Assembly (NCBI RefSeq): GCF_018066915.1
Contig: NZ_JAGPVV010000204.1
Span: 1-32,342, forward strand
DNA from: Roseovarius sp.
Lineage (GTDB): Bacteria > Pseudomonadota > Alphaproteobacteria > Rhodobacterales > Rhodobacteraceae
Reading direction: 5' to 3'
DNA length: 32,342 nt
The position numbers were made by a program, and so were the translations under genes. The notes beneath the pieces were generated by a model, which was given only the letters and a program-made list of their open reading frames with translations, did not search any database and had not been told where the DNA came from. This document shows, piece by piece, positions 24,733 through 32,342 of this stretch (position 1 is the first letter of the stretch; each line of letters starts with the position of its first letter).

Positions 24733-24809
24733 TGGTCGGGGCGATAGGATTCGAACCTACGACCCCCTGTTCCCAAAACAGGTGCGCTACCAGACTGCGC
24801 TACGCCCCG
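24733..24809 (-). tRNA. tRNA-Pro (anticodon UGG)
   Basis: The minus strand folds as a full cloverleaf. The acceptor stem CGGGGCG (24809-24803) pairs with CGCCCCG (24743-24737). The D arm is GCGC..GCGC, and the anticodon stem CCTGT/ACAGG closes a loop with TGG. The T arm carries GGTTCGAATCC. The discriminator A and the CCA end are encoded (24736-24733). It is not in an rRNA operon; it lies 64 bp after the DUF192 gene on the same strand. Confidence 0.97.
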
Positions 24810-24873
24810 GACCGTGCGCCTGCATACTGGCGATTGCGTGCCTTGAAAAGCTAAAAACCGGCCTCACTTCGGT

Positions 24874-25368
24874 TTATTGGCTCTCTGCGCAGGGCCAGGC
24901 GGCCTTGGTCTGGTCAATCGCCGCGTGCCGAAGGGTCCAACCCTCGGCAATACCGATCTTGCGCGCCAGACCGCCATTGATCTCGAGCACGGCCAGAATA
25001 TCCTCGCCCCCGAAAATTGGCGACTCGTCCAGCGGCTGCGCCTCGTGATGCACCTTCTTCACGGTGCCCGTCTCGTCCATGAAAATCATGTCGAGCGGAA
25101 TCAGCGTGTTCTTCATCCAGAACCCCACCGGCTGCGGCTCGGGATAGACAAAGAGCATGCCCGCACTCATCGACATCGTCTCGCGATTCATGAGGCCCTG
25201 CGCACGCTCTTGCTTGTCATCCGCCACCTCGACACGGAAACGGGCGGTGCCGGCATCGCTGCGCAGCATCACCACATCCTCGCGGCAGCCTTCCGCCGCT
25301 GCCGTGCTTGCCAGACCGGCAAGCACGACAGCCGCCATCACTCGGACAATTTTACCGCCGTTTCCCAT
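24874..25368 (-). CDS. DUF192 family exported protein
   Basis: A 164-residue protein with a Sec signal ('IVRVMAAVVLAGLASTAAA', cut near residue 25) and a DUF192 domain: 'RFRVEVADDKQERAQGLMNR', 'GMLFVYPEPQPVGFWMKNTL', 'IPLDMIFMDETGTVKKVHH', ending 'EINGGLARKIGIAEG'. DUF192 proteins are small, often periplasmic, and of unknown function. I chose ATG 25368 because GAGGTG is about 5 bases upstream; a GTG at 25374 is possible. The first 31 bp overlap the end of the cold-shock gene in another frame, so the two are cotranscribed. Confidence 0.88.
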   Translation of the reverse strand: MGNGGKIVRVMAAVVLAGLASTAAAEGCREDVVMLRSDAGTARFRVEVADDKQERAQGLMNRETMSMSAGMLFVYPEPQPVGFWMKNTLIPLDMIFMDETGTVKKVHHEAQPLDESPIFGGEDILAVLEINGGLARKIGIAEGWTLRHAAIDQTKAAWPCAESQ

Positions 25369-25871
25369 CCACACACCTCGGTTGCCATTCGCCCCCTTTT
25401 ACCATCAATCACGCGGATTGCCAGCGCCTCACCGGGCTGAACATCCGCAAGACCGGAGCGGCGCAAAACCTCGATATGCACGAACACATCTTCGTCGCGA
25501 CCAAAGGTATTGGCAAAGCCAAACCCCTTGCCCTTGTCGAACCATTTGACGCGGGCCGGTTGCAGCGGCGCGTTGCGAATGATCTCGGGATCAATCTCGT
25601 CGAGATCGGCAAGCCCCGTATGTTCAAGATCATCCGGCGGGCTGATCGCATGCACCGCCACCGCTTGCCGACCGCGTTCGGTCTGCTGCACGTCCAATTC
25701 CACCCCGGCGCGATCCGCAACCGAACTCTGACCAAAATTCCGCAGAACATTGGCGTGTAGCAAAATATCAGGGCCACCTTCATCGGCAATCACAAACCCG
25801 AACCCTTTCACAGGGTCAAACCACTTAACACGCCCCCTTACTCTGCGAATATCATCATCCTGTATCGTCAC
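25338..25871 (-). CDS. Double cold-shock-domain protein
   Basis: A 177-residue protein with two cold-shock domains. Domain 1 (about 10-75): 'GRVKWFDPVKGFGFVIAD' and 'DILLHANVLRNFG'. Domain 2 (about 105-170): 'ARVKWFDKGKGFGFANTFG' and 'DVFVHIEVLRRSG'. Both carry the RNP1 (KGFGF) and RNP2-like motifs that bind single-stranded nucleic acid. An acidic linker ('EHTGLADLDEIDPEII') joins them. Most family members have one domain; the double form is common in alphaproteobacteria. The start is a GTG (25871) with TAGGTAGGA just upstream; no ATG lies in the correct place. Likely an RNA chaperone or transcript anti-terminator. The 3' end overlaps the DUF192 gene. Confidence 0.92.
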   Translation of the reverse strand: MTIQDDDIRRVRGRVKWFDPVKGFGFVIADEGGPDILLHANVLRNFGQSSVADRAGVELDVQQTERGRQAVAVHAISPPDDLEHTGLADLDEIDPEIIRNAPLQPARVKWFDKGKGFGFANTFGRDEDVFVHIEVLRRSGLADVQPGEALAIRVIDGKRGRMATEVCGWETAVKLSE

Positions 25872-25973
25872 TTTTTCCTACCTAACAGCCTTCATCCCCA
25901 AGACTGCCTAACACTTGCGTTATATTCGCCCCCGCTTGCAAGTGGTTAATATCTTTCTTTTTCAATGCCTTGC

Positions 25974-25992
25974 ATTTCACGCAACGTGAAAT
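25974..25992. promoter_or_regulatory. Perfect 19-bp inverted repeat between pdxH and the cold-shock gene
   Basis: ATTTCACG (25974-25981) and CGTGAAAT (25985-25992) are exact 8-bp arms with a 3-bp centre. They abut the pdxH stop codon and lie about 100 bp before the cold-shock gene GTG. There is no T-run on either side, so an operator is more likely than a terminator. Confidence 0.5.
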
Positions 25993-26595
25993 TCACGGGT
26001 TCAGACGTTGAATTTTCCAGCTTTCCCCTACGCGCGCGCGTCGCCACACGAACCGGTCATGCAGACGAAACGCCCCGTCCGCCCAGAATTCGATTTCAAC
26101 GGGCGCAATCTTGAAACCGCCCCAAAAGGGCGGGCGCGGGGGATTCGGCCCCTTTTGCGCCGTGATCTTGGCCACTTTCGCCATCAGCGTCCCCCGACTG
26201 TCGAGCGGCTGAGACTGCTCCGACGCCCAGGCCCCAAGACGGCTCTTGAGCGAGCGCGAGGCGTAATACTCATCCGCACGCGTCCCCTCCTCGCGGCTGA
26301 CCATACCACGAATCCTGACCTGTCGCCGCAGAGATTTCCAATGCAACACCATCGCCGCCTTGGGATTGGCCGTCAGTTCCCGCCCCTTGGCGCTGTTGTA
26401 ATTGGTGTAAAAGATGAAGCCGTCCTCGGAAATCTCTTTGAGCAGCACCATCCGCACATTCGGCAACCCATCGGCATCCACCGTGGACAGCGCCACGGCA
26501 TTGGGATCATTCAGCTCTGATTTCTCCGCCTCAGCCAGCCAACTCCGAGCAATCTCGAACGGGTCATTCCCTGCAAATAGTCCGTCGCGTTCCAT
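25993..26595 (-). CDS. pdxH: Pyridoxamine/pyridoxine 5'-phosphate oxidase
   Basis: A 200-residue FMN enzyme that makes pyridoxal 5'-phosphate. Matching stretches: '[20 protein letters not shown]' and '[24 protein letters not shown]' (FMN and substrate strand region), '[20 protein letters not shown]' and '[20 protein letters not shown]'. The C-terminal '[20 protein letters not shown]' and '[11 protein letters not shown]' complete the domain, ending 'WKIQRLNP'. ATG 26595 follows AAAGGAAC. It is divergent from fabI across 166 bp and upstream of the cold-shock gene on the same strand. The aminotransferase at 29.3 kb would use its product, though that link is only general. Confidence 0.96.
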   Translation of the reverse strand: MERDGLFAGNDPFEIARSWLAEAEKSELNDPNAVALSTVDADGLPNVRMVLLKEISEDGFIFYTNYNSAKGRELTANPKAAMVLHWKSLRRQVRIRGMVSREEGTRADEYYASRSLKSRLGAWASEQSQPLDSRGTLMAKVAKITAQKGPNPPRPPFWGGFKIAPVEIEFWADGAFRLHDRFVWRRARVGESWKIQRLNP

Positions 26596-26644
26596 GAAGT
26601 TCCTTTGATCCTGCCTGCCAGATTCCGCCGATATGTTTCCATAT

Positions 26645-26678
26645 GTGTCAAACTAGTGTTCTCAACGGCATTTGACAC
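26645..26678. promoter_or_regulatory. Inverted repeat containing back-to-back TTGACA elements, pdxH/fabI
   Basis: GTGTCAAA (26645-26652) and TTTGACAC (26671-26678) are perfect 8-bp arms 18 bp apart, in the middle of the divergent region. Each arm contains TTGACA facing its own gene (fabI rightwards, pdxH leftwards), so they may be the two -35 elements. No good -10 was found at 17 bp for either, so an operator is equally possible. Confidence 0.4.
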
Positions 26679-26761
26679 CCTGCTCTGGAAAATGACCAGC
26701 CCTTGATGCAATCCCCCCAATCGCCTAAAGGTCAGAAAAATCTGATGGTCGGGGGCTGGGA

Positions 26762-27592
26762 ATGTCGAACAATCTGATGGCGGGAAAACGCGGGCTGATC
26801 ATGGGGCTCGCCAATGACAAATCAATCGCCTGGGGCATTGCCCGCGCCTGCGCCGATGCGGGCGCGGAACTGGCCTTCAGCTATCAGGGCGATGCGCTCA
26901 AGAAGCGGGTCGATCCGCTCGCGGCAGAGCTGGGCTCCACCATCGTTCTGCCCTGCGACGTGGGCAATATGGCCTCGGTCGATCAGCTCTTTGTCGATCT
27001 TGCCAGCCATTGGGACAGCCTCGATTTCGTGGTTCACGCCATCGGCTTTTCCGACAAGAACGAATTGCGCGGGCGCTACGTCGACACCAGCCGCGACAAT
27101 TTCCTGATGACCATGGATATCTCGGTCTATTCCTTTACCGCCGTGATGCAGCGCGCGGAAAAGATGATGGGCGAGGGCGGATCGGCCCTCACCCTTACCT
27201 ATTACGGGGCCGAACAGGTCATGCCGCATTACAACGTGATGGGGGTGGCCAAGGCCGCCCTTGAGGCATCGGTCAAGTACATGGCCGAGGATCTGGGCAA
27301 GGACGGCATCCGCGTCAACGCCATCAGCGCCGGTCCGATCAAGACACTGGCCGCCTCCGGCATCGGCGATTTCCGCTATATCCTGAAATGGAACGAACTG
27401 AACTCGCCGCTGCGCCGCAACGTGACCATCGACGACGTGGGCCGCTCCGCGGTCTACCTGCTCAGCGATCTGGGCTCTGGCGTGACCGGCGAGACGCTGC
27501 ATGTCGATGCCGGCTACCACATTGTCGGGATGAAGGCCGTGGATGCCCCCGACATCGACGCCACCGGCGGGCGCAAGGATCAGGATCAGTGA
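26762..27592 (+). CDS. fabI: Enoyl-[acyl-carrier-protein] reductase (NADH)
   Basis: A 276-residue short-chain dehydrogenase-fold enzyme that performs the last reduction of each fatty-acid elongation round. The nucleotide-binding pattern is FabI-type ('GLIMGLANDKSIAWGIA' with S21). The catalytic residues correspond to E. coli Y146/Y156/K163: Y147, Y157 and K164 in 'LTYYGAEQVMPHYNVMGVAK'. 'AISAGPIKTLAASGIGDF' is the substrate-loop region that also forms the triclosan site. A short polar tail ends in 'KDQDQ'. The ATG has GGGGG about 8-10 bases upstream. Its stop overlaps the LysE-family start by GTGA (27589-27592). Confidence 0.96.
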   Translation: MSNNLMAGKRGLIMGLANDKSIAWGIARACADAGAELAFSYQGDALKKRVDPLAAELGSTIVLPCDVGNMASVDQLFVDLASHWDSLDFVVHAIGFSDKNELRGRYVDTSRDNFLMTMDISVYSFTAVMQRAEKMMGEGGSALTLTYYGAEQVMPHYNVMGVAKAALEASVKYMAEDLGKDGIRVNAISAGPIKTLAASGIGDFRYILKWNELNSPLRRNVTIDDVGRSAVYLLSDLGSGVTGETLHVDAGYHIVGMKAVDAPDIDATGGRKDQDQ

Positions 27593-28203
27593 CACTCGCG
27601 GCCTTTCTCGCCATTTGCGTCCTGCACCTGATGGCGGCGATCAGCCCCGGACCAGCAGTCTTGATGGCCGCGCGCACCGGCGTCACCGAAGGTCTGCGCA
27701 CCGGCGCCTTTCTGGCGATGGGCATCGGCGTGGGCGGCGTGGTCTGGGCGGCGGCGGCGCTCTTTGGCTTGGGTCTGGTGTTTCAGGCCGCCCCGGCCCT
27801 GCTCTGGGCGCTCAAGATCATCGGGGCCGCCTATCTCATCTGGATGGCTTGGGGCCTGTGGCGCGATGCCGACCGTCCGCTCGACATGGGCGCAGAGGCG
27901 CGGCTGCCCCGCTCTGCGGCTTCGGCCTTTCGGCTGGGCCTGATGACGCAATTGGCCAACCCGAAACCGGCGGTGCTCTTTTCCGCGATTTTCATCGGCA
28001 CCGTGCCCCCCGGCACCTCGCCTTTGATCTTTGCCGCGCTGCTGGCTGTGGTTTTTCTCAATGAAACCCTGTGGAACATCCTTGTTGCGCGTATCTTCTC
28101 GCTGGAACGCAGCCGCACCGCCTATGTCAGCCTGAAATCCATCCTTGATCGCACGTTCGGCGGGCTTTTGGCCCTGCTTGGCGTCAAGATCGCGAGCACC
28201 TGA
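27589..28203 (+). CDS. LysE/RhtB-family amino-acid exporter, first of two
   Basis: A 204-residue membrane protein with about six helices. The LysE-family motif 'AISPGPAVLMAARTGVTEG' lies in the first helix-loop and 'QLANPKPAVLFSAIFIG' near the middle. The start is GTG 27589, overlapping the fabI stop (GTGA), with AAGGATCAGGA just before it; no ATG fits. Proteins of this family export amino acids or their derivatives by proton motive force; the substrate is not known. It is followed 11 bp later by a second family member. Confidence 0.9.
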   Translation: MTLAAFLAICVLHLMAAISPGPAVLMAARTGVTEGLRTGAFLAMGIGVGGVVWAAAALFGLGLVFQAAPALLWALKIIGAAYLIWMAWGLWRDADRPLDMGAEARLPRSAASAFRLGLMTQLANPKPAVLFSAIFIGTVPPGTSPLIFAALLAVVFLNETLWNILVARIFSLERSRTAYVSLKSILDRTFGGLLALLGVKIAST

Positions 28204-28214
28204 GAGGACAGCCC

Positions 28215-28820
28215 ATGACCGCGCTCGATCTTTTGGCCTTCAACGCGGTTCTGGCCGCCGCCATTCTCAGCCCCGGTCCCGCCCTCTTGTTTGCCCTGCG
28301 CACCGCATTGGCCGATGGCCGCAGCGCGGGCATCGCCGCGGGACTGGGACTTGGCCTTGTCGCCGCACTCTGGACACTCGCCGCACTTCTGGGGCTCGAG
28401 GCACTCTTTACCCTCTTTCCATGGGCCTACATGGCGCTCAAGATCTCAGGGGCGGCCTATCTCCTCTATATTGCATGGACCACGTGGCGCGCCGCCCGTC
28501 AGCCCGTGAATGAAGGCCCACGCAAACCGCGCGGGCGGGCGTTTCTCGACGGGGTGCTGATCAACCTTGGCAATCCGAAATCGGTGCTCTTCGCGGCCTC
28601 CGTGCTGGTGGTGGTCTTTCCCAAGGGCCTCAGCGCCACGGAAATCGCGCTCATCACCGCCAATCACATGCTGGTGGAATGGCTCTTTTACGCGGGCTTC
28701 GCCACCCTTCTGAGCGGGGCCGCCGCCCGCCGCGCCTATCTGGGCGCAAAACCGATGATCGACCGCGCAGCAGCCCTCCTTCTGGGCGCGCTCGGGCTGA
28801 AACTCCTCTTGAGCAGGTAA
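28215..28820 (+). CDS. LysE/RhtB-family amino-acid exporter, second of two
   Basis: A 201-residue membrane protein with about six helices and the same family marks as the gene before it: '[19 protein letters not shown]' near the N-terminus and '[19 protein letters not shown]' in the middle. The two are clearly related but far from identical, so the pair is either an old duplication or two family members brought together. ATG 28215 has AGAGGA about 7 bases upstream. It is 4 bp before gpt, so it belongs to the fabI-gpt-aminotransferase run of close genes. Confidence 0.9.
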   Translation: MTALDLLAFNAVLAAAILSPGPALLFALRTALADGRSAGIAAGLGLGLVAALWTLAALLGLEALFTLFPWAYMALKISGAAYLLYIAWTTWRAARQPVNEGPRKPRGRAFLDGVLINLGNPKSVLFAASVLVVVFPKGLSATEIALITANHMLVEWLFYAGFATLLSGAAARRAYLGAKPMIDRAAALLLGALGLKLLLSR

Positions 28821-28824
28821 CGAC

Positions 28825-29322
28825 ATGATGGACCGCCTCCCCCATGAAAAAGGCTTTCACGTAAGCTGGGATCAACTCCACCGCGACGCCCGCGCCCTTG
28901 CGTGGCGGCTTCAGGGCGAGGCACCCGAAGGCGGCTGGCGCGCAGTCGTGGCGATCACGCGCGGCGGCATGGCCCCGGCAATGATCGTCGCGCGCGAGTT
29001 GGACATTCGCACCGTCGATACGATCAGCGTCAAATCCTACAACCACCAGAGCCAGACCGCCCCGGTGGTGATCAAATCCCCCGATATGTCGATCATGGGC
29101 GATGGTGCGGGCGTGCTCATCGTCGATGATCTGGTGGACACTGGCCGCACACTGGAAGTCGTGCGCCAACATCTGCCAAAGGCGCATGTCGCCACCGTCT
29201 ACGCCAAGCCGATGGGCCGCGCTCAGGTCAACACCTTCGTGACCGAAGTGAGTCAGGATACCTGGATTTTCTTCCCGTGGGACATGGCCCTGCAATATGT
29301 CGAACCCTATCGGGGCGCCTGA
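28825..29322 (+). CDS. gpt: Xanthine-guanine phosphoribosyltransferase
   Basis: A 165-residue salvage enzyme that joins guanine, xanthine or (less well) hypoxanthine to PRPP. '[21 protein letters not shown]' and '[21 protein letters not shown]' match the Gpt N-terminal half. The PRPP loop is '[17 protein letters not shown]', and '[20 protein letters not shown]' followed by '[11 protein letters not shown]' is the Gpt-specific end. ATG 28825 or the next codon (also ATG) may be used. It ends one base before the aminotransferase ATG. Confidence 0.95.
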   Translation: MMDRLPHEKGFHVSWDQLHRDARALAWRLQGEAPEGGWRAVVAITRGGMAPAMIVARELDIRTVDTISVKSYNHQSQTAPVVIKSPDMSIMGDGAGVLIVDDLVDTGRTLEVVRQHLPKAHVATVYAKPMGRAQVNTFVTEVSQDTWIFFPWDMALQYVEPYRGA

Positions 29323-29323
29323 C

Positions 29324-30529
29324 ATGACCAACCTGCCCCGCACCGCCTGCACCTTTTCGCCCCCCGTGATGGAGGCGCGGCGCTGGCTTGACGGGGTGAC
29401 ATTCCCGGCCCATCGCCCGCTCATCAACGTAAGCCAAGCCGCCCCTGTCGCGCCCCCGCCAGAGGCGCTGCGCCGTGCCGTGGCAGAGGCGGCGCTGAAT
29501 GAACCGCAGGCGCATCTCTACGGCCCCGTGCTGGGCCTGCCCGACCTGCGCGCCGAAGTGGCGGCGCAATGGTCCGCCACCTATGGCGGCAGCATCACGC
29601 CCGCTCAGGTCGCAATCACCTCGGGGTGCAATCAGGCCTTTTGCGCGGCCATCACCACGCTCTGCGCCGAAGGGGATGAAGTTATCCTTCCAACCCCTTG
29701 GTATTTCAACCATAAAATGTGGCTCGACATGGCAGGCGTGCGGGCTGTCCCGCTGCCTGCGGGGGCCGAACTCTTGCCTGATCCGGATCAGGCAGCGGCG
29801 CTTATCACGCCCCGCACCCGCGCCATCGTGCTCGTCACCCCCAACAATCCGGGCGGCGTGGAATACCCCGCCGACCTCACCCGCGCCTTCTATACTCTGG
29901 CCCAAGAGCGCGGCATCGCCCTCATCGTGGATGAAACCTACCGCGATTTCGATGCCCGCCCCGGCGCAGGCCATGATCTCTTTCACGATCCCGACTGGGC
30001 CGAGACACTCATCCAGCTTTATTCCTTTTCCAAGGCCTACCGCCTGACCGGACACCGCGTCGGCGCAATGGTGGCCTCCCCGACCCGTCTGGCCGAGGTC
30101 GAGAAATTCCTCGACACCGTCACCATCTGCCCCAACCAACTGGGCCAGATCGCAGCCCTCTGGGGGATGCGCAACCTCGGGCAATGGCTGGCCGGAGAGC
30201 GCGCCGAAATCCTCGACCGGCGCGCGGCCATCCACGACAACATGCCCAAACTCGCAGGCCAAGGCTGGACCCTCTTGGGCTGCGGCGCCTATTTCGCCTA
30301 TATTGCGCATCCCTTCGCGATGGACTCGACCCAACTGGCACAGGCGCTGGTGCCCGAGGCAGGCGTGCTTCTGCTCCCCGGCACGATGTTCCGGCCCGCC
30401 GATGACCCACAGGGGCTGCATGAATTGCGCGTGGCCTTCGCCAATCTCGACCGCGCCGGCATCGACACGCTCTTTGACCGGCTGGCTGCGCTCCGCTGGC
30501 CCCTTGTCGCGGGCGGTCACAGCGCGTAG
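29324..30529 (+). CDS. PLP-dependent aminotransferase (fold type I)
   Basis: A 401-residue cytoplasmic enzyme. 'HLYGPVLGLPDLRAEVA' and 'QVAITSGCNQAFCAAITTLC' are class I/II aminotransferase marks, with 'VTPNNPGGVEYP' and the aspartate of 'ALIVDETYRDF' for the cofactor ring nitrogen. The PLP lysine is in 'LYSFSKAYRLTGHRVGAMV'. The specific amino donor and acceptor cannot be read from the sequence; aspartate/aromatic-type relatives are likely. ATG 29324 lies 1 bp after the gpt stop. The pair of LysE exporters nearby makes an amino-acid role plausible. Confidence 0.93.
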   Translation: MTNLPRTACTFSPPVMEARRWLDGVTFPAHRPLINVSQAAPVAPPPEALRRAVAEAALNEPQAHLYGPVLGLPDLRAEVAAQWSATYGGSITPAQVAITSGCNQAFCAAITTLCAEGDEVILPTPWYFNHKMWLDMAGVRAVPLPAGAELLPDPDQAAALITPRTRAIVLVTPNNPGGVEYPADLTRAFYTLAQERGIALIVDETYRDFDARPGAGHDLFHDPDWAETLIQLYSFSKAYRLTGHRVGAMVASPTRLAEVEKFLDTVTICPNQLGQIAALWGMRNLGQWLAGERAEILDRRAAIHDNMPKLAGQGWTLLGCGAYFAYIAHPFAMDSTQLAQALVPEAGVLLLPGTMFRPADDPQGLHELRVAFANLDRAGIDTLFDRLAALRWPLVAGGHSA

Positions 30530-30576
30530 ACAGTCGCCCAATGAGGGCGCAAGCCACCAACAGTGAGGGGGCCATC

Positions 30577-32342
30577 ATGGCGGGCAAAGGTATCTACAAG
30601 GGCGCGATGTGGCTTCTGATGGGCCTCTTGATCATCGGCCTTGCCGGGTTTGGCGCAACCAACCTCTCGGGCAATGTGCGCAGCATCGGCCATGTCGGCA
30701 CCGCCGAGATTGACGTGACCACCTACGCCCGCGCGCTGCAAAACGAAATCCGCGCGCTCGAGGCCGAGCGCGGCTCTGCCTTGACCTTTGCCGAGGCCCG
30801 CGCCGCCGGAGTCGATACCGATGTGCTGGGCCGTCTGGTGGCGCGCGCGGCGCTGGAACATGAGGCCAATCGTCTTGGCCTCTCCATCGGCGACGAGAAC
30901 CTGCGCGACCAAATTCTCGACATTCCCGCCTTTCAGGGGCTCGACGGCAGCTTCGATCGCGCGGCCTATACCTTTGCCCTCGATCAGGCGGGGCTGAACG
31001 AATCCCAGTTCGAGGAGAATATCCGCGCCGAGACCGCCAGCACGCTGGTGCAGGCGGCAGCACTCGCCGGTCTGCAAACGCCCACGGCCTATATGGACGC
31101 GATGATGACCTATCTGGCCGAGCGGCGCAGCCTGGCCTTTGCCGTGCTCGACCGCAGCGCGCTGCAAACTGGCCTGCCAGTCCCGTCAGAGGATGACCTC
31201 AAGACCTATCACCAGAGCCATCTGCCCGACTTTACCACGCCCGAAACCAAGAGCATCACCTACGCTTGGGTCACGCCCGCGATGATCCTCGATAGCGTCG
31301 AGGTGGACGAGACCGCCCTGCGCGAGGCCTATGCCGAACGTGAGTCCGAATTCAACCTGCCCGAACGTCGGCTGGTGGAACGTCTGGTCTTTGCCGATAC
31401 CGAGGCCGCCACCCGCGCCCGCGCCCGGATCGACGAGGGCGTAGCCCTCGAAATGCTGGTCTCTGAACGCGGGCTCGACATGGCCGATATTGATCTTGGC
31501 GATGTCAGCCGCGATGATCTGGGCGCTGCCGCTGACGCGGTGTTCTCTGCTCAGGCCGGCGATGTGGTCGGCCCGATCGACACCAACCTTGGCCCGGCCC
31601 TCTTTCGCGTCAATGCCATTCTCGCCGCGCAAGTCACCCCCTTCGAAGAGGCTGAACCGCGCCTGCGCGAAGAGCTGGCCTCTGACCGCGCCCGCCGCGT
31701 GATCGAGGCCCAGATCGACACGGTCAGTGACCTTCTCGCTGGCGGGGCCACGCTCGAGGATGTGGCCAAGGAAACCGATCTCGAACTCGGCAGCATCGAC
31801 TGGCACCCCGGCCTGACCGAAGGCATGGCAGGCTACGACAGCTTCCGCGAGGCCGCCGACGCGGTGACGACAGGCGACTATCCCGAGGTCGAACAACTTG
31901 CCGATGGCGGCATCTTTGCCCTGCGTCTCGACGGTACCCAAGAGCCGCAGATTCAACCGCTCGAAGATGTGCGCGACGCCGTGCTCAGCGGCTGGCGGGC
32001 CGAGGCCACGGTCGCCGCCCTGCGCGCGCAACTGGAACCGCAACTTGCCGAACTGCGCGCCGGTGCCAGCTTTGCCGATCTGGGTCTGACCGCCACCGAA
32101 GTGACCGACATGACCCGCCGCGATTACCGCCCCGAGGCGCCTGCCGAATTCATCGACACGGTCTTTTCCATGACCACCGGCGAGGTCCGCGTGATCGAGG
32201 GCGAAGGCCGCCTCTTTGTGCTGCGTCTCGACAGCATCGCGCCGCCCCTGCCCGCAGAAGAGGACGAGGATCTCGCCCGCCTGCGCAGCGCCCTTCAGGA
32301 TCAGGTCGCCGCCGATCTCGGGCAGGATCTCTTTCAGGTGCT
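30577..32342 (+). CDS. ppiD: PpiD/SurA-like periplasmic peptidyl-prolyl isomerase, 3' end outside window
   Basis: The frame is open from ATG 30577 to the window edge (588 codons, close to the usual 600-620). The N-terminus has one membrane anchor ('MWLLMGLLIIGLAGFGATNL'), with the rest in the periplasm. A SurA-N-like chaperone region follows: 'NVRSIGHVGTAEIDVTTYAR', 'GVDTDVLGRLVARAALEHEA', 'QFEENIRAETASTLVQAAAL'. A parvulin-like domain lies at about 235-360 ('ERRLVERLVFADTEAA', 'VFSAQAGDVVGPIDTNLGP'). It should help fold outer-membrane and periplasmic proteins. GAGGGG precedes the ATG; ATG 30541 is in frame 12 codons upstream but lacks a ribosome site. Separated from the aminotransferase by about 47 bp. 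Confidence 0.88.
   Translation, partial: MAGKGIYKGAMWLLMGLLIIGLAGFGATNLSGNVRSIGHVGTAEIDVTTYARALQNEIRALEAERGSALTFAEARAAGVDTDVLGRLVARAALEHEANRLGLSIGDENLRDQILDIPAFQGLDGSFDRAAYTFALDQAGLNESQFEENIRAETASTLVQAAALAGLQTPTAYMDAMMTYLAERRSLAFAVLDRSALQTGLPVPSEDDLKTYHQSHLPDFTTPETKSITYAWVTPAMILDSVEVDETALREAYAERESEFNLPERRLVERLVFADTEAATRARARIDEGVALEMLVSERGLDMADIDLGDVSRDDLGAAADAVFSAQAGDVVGPIDTNLGPALFRVNAILAAQVTPFEEAEPRLREELASDRARRVIEAQIDTVSDLLAGGATLEDVAKETDLELGSIDWHPGLTEGMAGYDSFREAADAVTTGDYPEVEQLADGGIFALRLDGTQEPQIQPLEDVRDAVLSGWRAEATVAALRAQLEPQLAELRAGASFADLGLTATEVTDMTRRDYRPEAPAEFIDTVFSMTTGEVRVIEGEGRLFVLRLDSIAPPLPAEEDEDLARLRSALQDQVAADLGQDLFQV

Noticed and set aside
1-32342. Mobile element, prophage, CRISPR array or toxin-antitoxin system
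   Set aside because: No transposase, integrase, terminal repeats, spaced direct repeats or typical small gene pairs were seen. The lone tRNA-Pro has no flanking attachment-site duplication that I can find.

Overview
This 32.3 kb window comes from the chromosome of a GC-rich alphaproteobacterium, almost certainly of the Rhodobacterales (roseobacter/Rhodobacteraceae type). The reasons are the strong G/C third-position bias, the gene families present (PleD-type diguanylate cyclase, DUF3572, DUF1127, a class II NrdJ of about 1225 residues, tandem cold-shock domains next to DUF192, a short transaldolase divergent from priA), and a dispersed 26-bp intergenic repeat that looks like ones I associate with this group. 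It is mostly housekeeping. I see no transposase, integrase, phage, CRISPR or toxin-antitoxin genes.

Layout. 1-3.0 kb (minus): the 5' two thirds of an MttB-family (trimethylamine methyltransferase-like) gene, and a tightly overlapped trio of DUF3572, HAD phosphatase and EamA/DMT exporter. 3.07-4.46 kb (plus): a PleD-like response regulator/diguanylate cyclase whose first receiver has lost its phospho-acceptor Asp. 4.46-6.3 kb: an AraC/cupin regulator divergent from a Tat-exported cysteine hydrolase. 6.46-8.39 kb (plus): mtnP, a small membrane protein and apt, which together make a methylthioadenosine-to-AMP salvage cluster. 8.45-10.57 kb (minus): two tandem paralogous periplasmic proteins that join a LysM domain to a solute-binding-protein fold. 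10.66-13.58 kb (minus): an unknown protein and ruvB-ruvA-ruvC. 13.6-14.5 kb: a DUF1127 small protein with its own promoter region and terminator, and a one-TM protein. 14.6-19.0 kb (minus): priA, an MFS transporter and prmA, with tal divergent from priA. 19.9-20.4 kb: a periplasmic PCu(A)C copper chaperone. 20.55-24.23 kb (minus): nrdJ behind a leader with two NrdR-box-like palindromes 31 bp apart. 24.7-26.6 kb (minus): tRNA-Pro(UGG), DUF192, a double cold-shock protein and pdxH. 26.76-32.34 kb (plus): fabI, two LysE-family exporters, gpt, a class I/II-fold aminotransferase and a PpiD-like periplasmic folding factor that runs off the window.

How the genes work together: MtnP splits methylthioadenosine to adenine, which Apt returns to AMP; Gpt does the same kind of job for guanine and xanthine further on. 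RuvABC process Holliday junctions and PriA restarts replication, while NrdJ supplies dNTPs. PrmA, FabI, PdxH and the transaldolase are core metabolism or translation genes.

The most unusual signals are (1) the tandem LysM/solute-binding fusions with six cysteines at identical spacing and an altered ligand-site motif, (2) the PleD protein with D53N and T83Q in receiver 1 but an intact GGEEF and I-site, (3) the NrdR-type boxes and repeat-rich leader of nrdJ, and (4) several unexplained inverted repeats in divergent or operon-start regions. All function calls are from reading the sequence; no database search was run.
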